From Hyaloperonospora brassicae (taxonomy: Eukaryota > Oomycota > Peronosporomycetes > Peronosporales > Peronosporaceae): a stretch of 64,000 nucleotides of DNA. The stretch's first letter is position 1. Each line of letters opens with the position of its first letter. The position numbers and the translations under genes are program-made. The stretch spans positions 1 through 64,000 of the forward strand of contig CANTFL010001067.1 of assembly GCA_947650285.1 (NCBI GenBank), read 5' to 3'. The notes below the pieces were generated by a model. The model had not been told where the DNA came from, did not search any database, and was given only the letters and a program-made list of their open reading frames with translations. Of the stretch, positions 63,560 through 64,000 are shown in pieces.

Positions 63560-64000
63560 CCCCGAACCATTTTTGACAATCCTCCTTGCTACTGCGACTT
63601 TAGAAGAGCTCTAGACGTTTTGCTCTATCCCTTTTGGCAAGCGATCGATCATTTTGTTTGTAATGTTAGGCAAAGGGCGTGTGATACTAGACTTACATGC
63701 TTAGTGGCCTAGCTTCTGACAGCGATTACACTTCGGCAATTCCTCATTGTTCTGATATACGATGTATCTCGCTCTCAATGTACCTAAGGTCAACCGGCCC
63801 CGGGCGTCCATCCTCTTGTCCGATCGGTGGATGATAAGAGCTCGAACTAGCATTAGCATGTCTCGTTATAAAGACACCCTGCTCCGCAGCTGAAATTGCT
63901 TTTATAAGAGTATTCATCTCCATGCGGAACAGGTCGTTCCTGACGGGATCATTGACAAGACCTTGCATGAGCATAGCTATTAGGGGTGCTTATGTACTGC
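63560..64000 (-). pseudogene. Gag C-terminal part of A5, cut by the window edge
   Basis: The minus frame 63744-63974 (76 codons) reads LMQGLVNDPVRNDLFRMEMN, AISAAEQGVFITRHANASSS, close to A2 gag (FMQGLAEGPVRSHLFRLELN, AISAAEQEDFSMRQAHASS). The zinc knuckle start CNRCQKLGH is at about 63700-63735. The rest lies beyond the window. Confidence 0.8.

Larger units (their letters stand above)
56899..64000 (-). mobile_element. Family A element, copy A5, old, running off the window
   Basis: In plus coordinates: antisense gene relic (56931-58440), pol C-terminus, integrase, RNase H, RT, protease (split by an inserted family B piece), and gag up to the window edge. It is colinear with A2 36171-42500. 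No LTR on the left: it joins A4 directly at 56898/56899. Many stops and indels, similar in age to A1. Confidence 0.8.

Overview
The window looks like repeat-rich nuclear DNA of a eukaryote, most probably an oomycete of the downy mildew/Phytophthora type. That assignment is inference: the best-preserved genes are chromodomain-type Ty3/Gypsy retrotransposons whose gag, RT and integrase motifs resemble those I know from Peronosporales, plus a pogo/Tigger-like transposon with spliceosomal-type introns. There are no bacterial operons, rRNA genes or CRISPR arrays, and I found no intact host gene. Base-substitution decay is heavy: most of the window is old retrotransposon sequence with many stops and indels, and short open frames there mean little.

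Two Ty3/Gypsy families, called A and B here, explain most of the window. Family A (LTR about 390-460 bp, ends TGTAACG..CGTTACA) has five copies. A1 (about 1930-6913, + strand) is old and 5'-truncated. A2 (35663-43659, - strand) is nearly complete, with both LTRs, PBS, PPT, gag, protease, RT-RNase H-integrase and chromodomain. A3 (about 46175-48500, +) is a 5' part. A4 (54543-56898, -) is a 3' part almost identical to A2. A5 (56899 to the window end, -) is old and interrupted at about 62196-63250 by a family B fragment. A solo family A LTR with a perfect 5-bp target duplication lies at 45102-45493. Family B (LTR about 500 bp) has a decayed + strand copy B3 (LTR 9291-9792, gag to chromodomain up to about 18335) and two - strand copies: B2 (19036-24750, gag, protease and the start of RT, then a deletion) and B1 (gag remnant 25810-27665).

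Other content: a 2314-bp pogo/Tigger-like DNA transposon (50099-52412) with TA target duplication, matching terminal inverted repeats and a four-exon transposase broken by one stop and one frameshift; and a decayed multi-repeat Myb/SANT gene (43716-44818) that appears to be the only recognisable host-type gene. The stretches 1-1260, 6914-8990, 28191-35330, 48500-50096 and 52415-54540 hold nothing I can assign.

Two things stand out. First, family A carries an extra gene on the strand opposite gag-pol, starting just inside the 3' LTR; it is found in A1, A2, A4 and A5, ends in a long coiled coil, and overlaps the chromodomain in antisense. Second, A2 is tiled almost end to end by perfect short inverted repeats: in 40385-41765 I count 21 with stems of at least 8 bp where about 0.4 would be expected by chance. 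The same hairpin layout is kept, with different stem sequences, between two divergent family A LTR types. Neither the transposon nor the Myb region showed this pattern when read by eye.
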